Shown here piece by piece: positions 6,423 through 9,082 of a stretch of 9,082 nt of DNA. The DNA comes from Paracoccaceae bacterium. GTDB lineage: Bacteria > Pseudomonadota > Alphaproteobacteria > Rhodobacterales > Rhodobacteraceae. The stretch is from positions 2,394 through 11,475 of the forward strand of contig JAMWZF010000070.1 of the NCBI GenBank assembly GCA_024304875.1, written 5' to 3'. Position numbers and translations under genes: made by a program. Under the pieces are notes generated by a model. It worked only from the letters and a program-made list of their open reading frames with translations, was not told the origin of the DNA and did no database searches. Within the stretch, counting starts at the first letter, position 1. Each line of letters opens with the position of its first letter.

Positions 6423-7043
6423 TCAGGGGTTCAAACGCACCACCTCCCACCCATCAGACACCCTTCCGCGCGACCACCGGAAACGGTCATGCAACCGGAA
6501 GGCGCCATCAGCCCAAAACTCGATCTCGAGAGGCGTCAGCCGGAAGCCGCCCCAGAACGGCGGGCGGTCCGGATCGGTGCCGTGACGTGCCGTCACCCGG
6601 GCCACTTCCGCCATCAGGGTGCCGCGCGAGTCCAGCGGCTCGGACTGCCGCGAGGCCCAGGCCCCCAGCCTGCTCTTGAGCGACCGCGACCTGTAATAGG
6701 CGTCGGCCTTGGGGCCCTCCTCGCGCGAGGTCAGTCCGCGGACCCGGATCTGCCGGCGCAGCGATTTCCAGTGCATCACGAAGGCCGCCTTGCCCGCGGC
6801 CTCGATCTCGGCCGCCTTCACCGACCCGTAGTTGGTGTAGAACACGAAGGCCCCCTGCCCGTCCGGGGCGGCCTCGATCTCCTTCAGGAGGACCATCCGC
6901 GCGTTCGGCATGCCGGAGGCGTCGACCGTCGACAGGGCGATGGCGTTCGGGTCGTTGATCTCGCTCGCCTCGGCCTCGGTCAGCCAGGCCCGCGCGATGT
7001 CCATCGGATCGTCCCCGGCGAAGATGCCAGTCCTGTCGCTCAT
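6423..7043 (-). CDS. pdxH: Pyridoxamine/pyridoxine 5'-phosphate oxidase
   Basis: This FMN enzyme oxidises pyridoxine 5'-phosphate or pyridoxamine 5'-phosphate to pyridoxal 5'-phosphate with O2, the last step of PLP synthesis and salvage, in the cytoplasm. The 206 residues match the family length. Visible signatures: the N-terminal flavin-binding RMVLLKEIE (49-57), FVFYTNYGS (66-74), HWKSLRRQIRVRG (91-103), YYRSR...SRLGAWAS (116-131), WGGFRLTP...IEFW (164-177), RLHDRFRW (183-190) and the C-terminal RLNP in place of the common RLAP. The ATG follows AAGGGAG at 7054-7060 with a rather long 10-nt spacer. It is divergent from fabI, with 122 nt between them, and is followed by an inverted repeat directly after the stop. 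The gene is intact. Confidence 0.95.
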   Translation of the reverse strand: MSDRTGIFAGDDPMDIARAWLTEAEASEINDPNAIALSTVDASGMPNARMVLLKEIEAAPDGQGAFVFYTNYGSVKAAEIEAAGKAAFVMHWKSLRRQIRVRGLTSREEGPKADAYYRSRSLKSRLGAWASRQSEPLDSRGTLMAEVARVTARHGTDPDRPPFWGGFRLTPLEIEFWADGAFRLHDRFRWSRGRVSDGWEVVRLNP

Positions 7044-7058
7044 GGCGGTCCATCTCCC

Positions 7059-7087
7059 TTGATGCCCCTCTGGCGATGGCCTAGAGA
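7059..7087 (+). promoter_or_regulatory. Weak candidate promoter for the fabI operon
   Basis: TTGATG at 7059-7064, 17 nt, then TAGAGA at 7082-7087. This matches the sigma70 consensus at 4 and 3 of 6 positions with ideal spacing, about 80 nt upstream of fabI. It lies in the pdxH/fabI divergent gap, overlapping the pdxH ribosome binding site on the other strand. No other pair in the gap is clearly better. Alphaproteobacterial promoters are often poor matches, so this is only a suggestion. Confidence 0.3.
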
Positions 7088-7165
7088 GTTCCGAACCAGA
7101 TAGCCTGCGGGGGCCGCCCCGAAAAGGGCAGAAGAACCAGAAGAAATACGGGGGACCTCAGCGTC

Positions 7166-7981
7166 ATGGCCGGACTGATGCAGGGCAAGCGCGGGCTCAT
7201 CATGGGGCTGGCAAACGACAAGTCCATCGCCTGGGGCATTGCCAAGGCGCTGGCGGACGCGGGGGCCGAGCTGGCCTTCTCCTACCAGGGCGAGGCGCTG
7301 AAGAAGCGGGTCGATCCGCTGGCGGCGCAGCTCGGCAGCACCATCGTCCTGCCCTGCGACGTCGCCGACGAGGCCTCGATCGACGGGCTCTTCGACGGGC
7401 TCAAGGATCACTGGGACGGCCTCGACTTCGTCGTCCACGCCATCGGCTTTTCCGACAAGAACGAGCTGCGCGGCCGCTATGTCGACACCTCGCGGGGCAA
7501 CTTCGCGATGTCGATGGACATCTCGGTCTATTCCTTCACAGCCGTGATGCAGCGGGCCGAGAAGATGATGGGCCGCGGCGGCGCCGCCGTGACCCTCACC
7601 TACTACGGCGCCGAGCAGGTCATGCCGCACTACAATGTCATGGGCGTCGCCAAGGCCGCGCTCGAGGCTTCGGTCCGCTACCTCGCCGAGGACCTCGGCA
7701 AGGACGGCATCCGGGTCAACGCGATCTCCGCCGGCCCGATCAAGACCCTGGCGGCCTCCGGCATCGGCGACTTCCGCTACATCCTGAAATGGAACGAACT
7801 GAACTCGCCGCTGCGCAAGAACGTGACCACCACGGAGGTGGGCAATTCGGCGCTCTACCTTCTCAGCGATCTCAGCAGCGGCGTCACGGGCGAGGTTCAC
7901 CACGTCGACGCCGGATACCACATCGTCGGCATGAAGGCCGTCGATGCGCCGGACATCCACAAGGGCGGACAGGACGACTGA
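7166..7981 (+). CDS. fabI: Enoyl-[acyl-carrier-protein] reductase [NADH], FabI
   Basis: This short-chain dehydrogenase/reductase reduces trans-2-enoyl-ACP to acyl-ACP, the last step of each fatty-acid elongation cycle, in the cytoplasm. The 271 residues are normal for FabI. The N-terminal GLANDKSIAWGIAKAL (14-29) is the FabI form of the Gly-rich NAD-binding loop. HAIGF (91-95) lines the cofactor site. Catalysis uses Y156 and K163 (YNVMGVAK, the spaced Y-x6-K) with Y146 in LTYYGAE; the RVNAISAGPIKTLAA segment (183-197) follows. Y146, Y156 and K163 match E. coli FabI numbering, and F203 matches a triclosan-pocket residue. The ATG at 7166 has only a G-rich, weak Shine-Dalgarno (7150-7155); an in-frame ATG at 7178 has none. 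It is first in an operon with gpt, 1 nt downstream. The alternative FabL/FabV families are excluded by the motifs. Confidence 0.96.
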   Translation: MAGLMQGKRGLIMGLANDKSIAWGIAKALADAGAELAFSYQGEALKKRVDPLAAQLGSTIVLPCDVADEASIDGLFDGLKDHWDGLDFVVHAIGFSDKNELRGRYVDTSRGNFAMSMDISVYSFTAVMQRAEKMMGRGGAAVTLTYYGAEQVMPHYNVMGVAKAALEASVRYLAEDLGKDGIRVNAISAGPIKTLAASGIGDFRYILKWNELNSPLRKNVTTTEVGNSALYLLSDLSSGVTGEVHHVDAGYHIVGMKAVDAPDIHKGGQDD

Positions 7982-7982
7982 C

Positions 7983-8486
7983 ATGACCGACCGGCTGCCG
8001 CACGAAAAGGGCTTTCACGTCTCCTGGGACCAGCTGCACCGCGACGCCCGCGCGCTCGCCTGGCGCCTCGACGGGCACGGGCCGGACGGCGGCGGCTGGA
8101 AGGCCGTGGTCGCCATCACCCGCGGCGGCATGGCCCCGGCGATGATCGTCGCGCGCGAGCTCGACATCCGCACCGTCGACACGATCAGCGTGAAAAGCTA
8201 CGACCACCAGTCCCAGTCCGAGCCGCGGATCATCAAGACCCCGGACATGGAGGTCGTGGGCGACGGCACCGGCGTGCTGATCGTCGACGACCTCGTCGAC
8301 ACCGGCAAGACGCTGGAAGTCGTCCGGCGCGTGATGCCGCAGGCCCATGTCGCGACGGTCTACGCCAAGCCCCAGGGCAAGCCGATGGTGGACAGCTTCG
8401 TCACCGAGGTGAGCCAGGATACCTGGATCTTCTTCCCCTGGGACATGGCCCTGCAATACGTCGAACCCTACCGCGGCAAGGACTGA
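7983..8486 (+). CDS. gpt: Xanthine-guanine phosphoribosyltransferase
   Basis: This enzyme joins PRPP with guanine, xanthine or hypoxanthine to form the nucleoside monophosphate in purine salvage, probably at the inner face of the membrane. At 167 residues it is slightly longer than E. coli Gpt. The PRPP-binding loop is VLIVDDLVDTGKT (98-110). ITRGGMAPAMI (45-55) holds the pyrophosphate loop RGG. WIFFPWDM (148-155), near the C-terminus, matches the base-binding region. The ATG at 7983 is chosen because it follows the fabI TGA by one base (TGACATG) with AGGA upstream inside the fabI end; an in-frame ATG at 7944 would overlap fabI and add 13 residues with no family likeness. Tight coupling implies cotranscription with fabI; there is no obvious metabolic reason for the pairing. 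The gene is intact. Confidence 0.93.
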   Translation: MTDRLPHEKGFHVSWDQLHRDARALAWRLDGHGPDGGGWKAVVAITRGGMAPAMIVARELDIRTVDTISVKSYDHQSQSEPRIIKTPDMEVVGDGTGVLIVDDLVDTGKTLEVVRRVMPQAHVATVYAKPQGKPMVDSFVTEVSQDTWIFFPWDMALQYVEPYRGKD

Positions 8487-8492
8487 CCGGTC

Positions 8493-8975
8493 ATGGCGGC
8501 GATGGCGGCAGAGCGGGGCTGGGCCCATGTCGCCTACCTCTTCACCGTCTGGACCAAGGCGGCCCTCGGCCTGGCGCAGCTCGCCGGTTGGGTCGCCCTT
8601 CTGATCTCGCCTGCCGGGGCGATCCAGCGCTGGGTCGAATGGCTGACGCAGTCCGAACTCGGCGACACGCCGACGGACCGGCTGGCCGGCCTCCTCACCG
8701 CCTGGGCCCGCGACCTGCCGGTGGGGGCCGAAACCTTCTATCAGACCTATCTCTTCGGCCACGGGGTGCTGAACTTCGGCGTCGCCATGCTGATGCTCTC
8801 GGGCGCCCGCACGCCCATCGTCCTGTCCATTGTCGTGCTGGCGGGCTTCTGCGTCTTCCAGACCTACGAATACTACCACAGCCAGGATGCGGCGCTGATC
8901 GTCCTGACGGCGATCGACCTGATCGTCATCTGGCTCGCTTGGCTGGAACTGCGCCGCAAGAAGGTCACCGGCTGA
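8493..8975 (+). CDS. DUF2127-like integral membrane protein (160 aa)
   Basis: Four hydrophobic stretches can be seen, at about 22-45, 85-103, 107-125 and 132-152, so this is an inner-membrane protein. Features that recall DUF2127 proteins are KAALGLAQLAGW (22-33), the YLFGHGVLNFGV stretch with H90-G91 (86-97), VFQTYEYYHSQD (121-132) and the D142...E152-R-R end. The family has no established function. The ATG follows AAGGA (8478-8482), placed inside the gpt 3' end; a second in-frame ATG three codons on is possible. It begins 6 nt after the gpt stop, so it is almost surely the third gene of the fabI-gpt operon. The family call is from memory of the pattern. Confidence 0.75.
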   Translation: MAAMAAERGWAHVAYLFTVWTKAALGLAQLAGWVALLISPAGAIQRWVEWLTQSELGDTPTDRLAGLLTAWARDLPVGAETFYQTYLFGHGVLNFGVAMLMLSGARTPIVLSIVVLAGFCVFQTYEYYHSQDAALIVLTAIDLIVIWLAWLELRRKKVTG

Positions 8976-9028
8976 TCGGCCGCCATGGCCGGACGGTCGG
9001 GGCCGCCCCACCACCCGCGCGGAAACCC

Positions 9029-9082
9029 GCGTCTTCAGCGCCTGGCTCGCCGCGATCGCGGCGAGCCAGGCGCTGAAGACGC
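9029..9082. repeat. Perfect 54-bp loopless palindrome at window end
   Basis: The 27 bases at 9029-9055 are followed directly by their exact reverse complement at 9056-9082, with the centre at CGCGA|TCGCG. It starts 53 nt after the DUF2127-like stop and runs exactly to the window edge, so it may continue. A natural terminator normally has a loop and shorter arms, and no T-run is visible. Perfect palindromes ending exactly at a sequence edge are typical of fold-back (self-complementary) assembly or read artefacts. A real cruciform or a terminator between converging genes is the alternative. Confidence 0.85.

Noticed and set aside
7884..9014. A 376-codon frame antisense to fabI end, gpt and the DUF2127-like gene
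   Set aside because: Opposite-strand shadow of well-supported genes, His/Asp/Gly/Arg-rich with no recognisable domain.
8965..9082. Minus-strand frame open from the right edge to a TGA at 8965-8967, possibly the end of a convergent gene
   Set aside because: Only about 38 codons, low-complexity (Gly/Ala/Arg/Pro), and half of it lies in the terminal palindrome, so neither sequence nor frame can be trusted.
8985..9082. ATG at 8985 opening a + frame to the window edge, as a possible start of the next gene
   Set aside because: No Shine-Dalgarno, Arg/Pro-rich translation, and the frame runs through the palindrome.

Overview
The window is a GC-rich (about two-thirds G+C over most of its length), gene-dense chromosomal segment. 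Protein content and gene order point to an alphaproteobacterium, most likely Rhodobacterales/Rhodobacteraceae: a 1225-residue B12-dependent ribonucleotide reductase, a two-domain cold-shock protein overlapping a DUF192 gene, a tRNA-Pro next to that pair, and pdxH divergent from fabI followed by gpt. The taxonomic call is inferred from gene content and remembered synteny, not from a search.

Layout. 1-426: a lower-GC stretch with no gene I can identify, ending in two hairpins that may terminate nrdJ. 427-4104 (-): nrdJ, preceded by a long leader and a candidate pair of NrdR boxes at 4301-4347. 4637-5110 (+): a small predicted lipoprotein. 5122-5196: three 11-bp direct repeats at an exact 32-bp step. 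5214-5290 (-): tRNA-Pro(TGG). 5334-5807 (-) and 5771-6316 (-): a DUF192 secreted protein and a double cold-shock-domain protein, with a 37-nt overlap. 6423-7043 (-): pdxH. 7166-8975 (+): fabI, gpt and a DUF2127-like membrane protein in a tight operon. 9029-9082: a perfect loopless 54-bp palindrome running exactly to the window edge.

Functionally these are housekeeping genes: dNTP synthesis (NrdJ), cofactor B6 (PdxH), fatty-acid elongation (FabI), purine salvage (Gpt), cold-shock RNA/DNA binding and a proline tRNA. I see no defence system, transposase, CRISPR array or other accessory system, and nothing I would call an undescribed biological system. The points most worth checking are non-coding: the phased 32-bp repeats beside tRNA-Pro, the NrdR-box pair, the low-GC left edge, and the terminal palindrome, which may be an assembly artefact.
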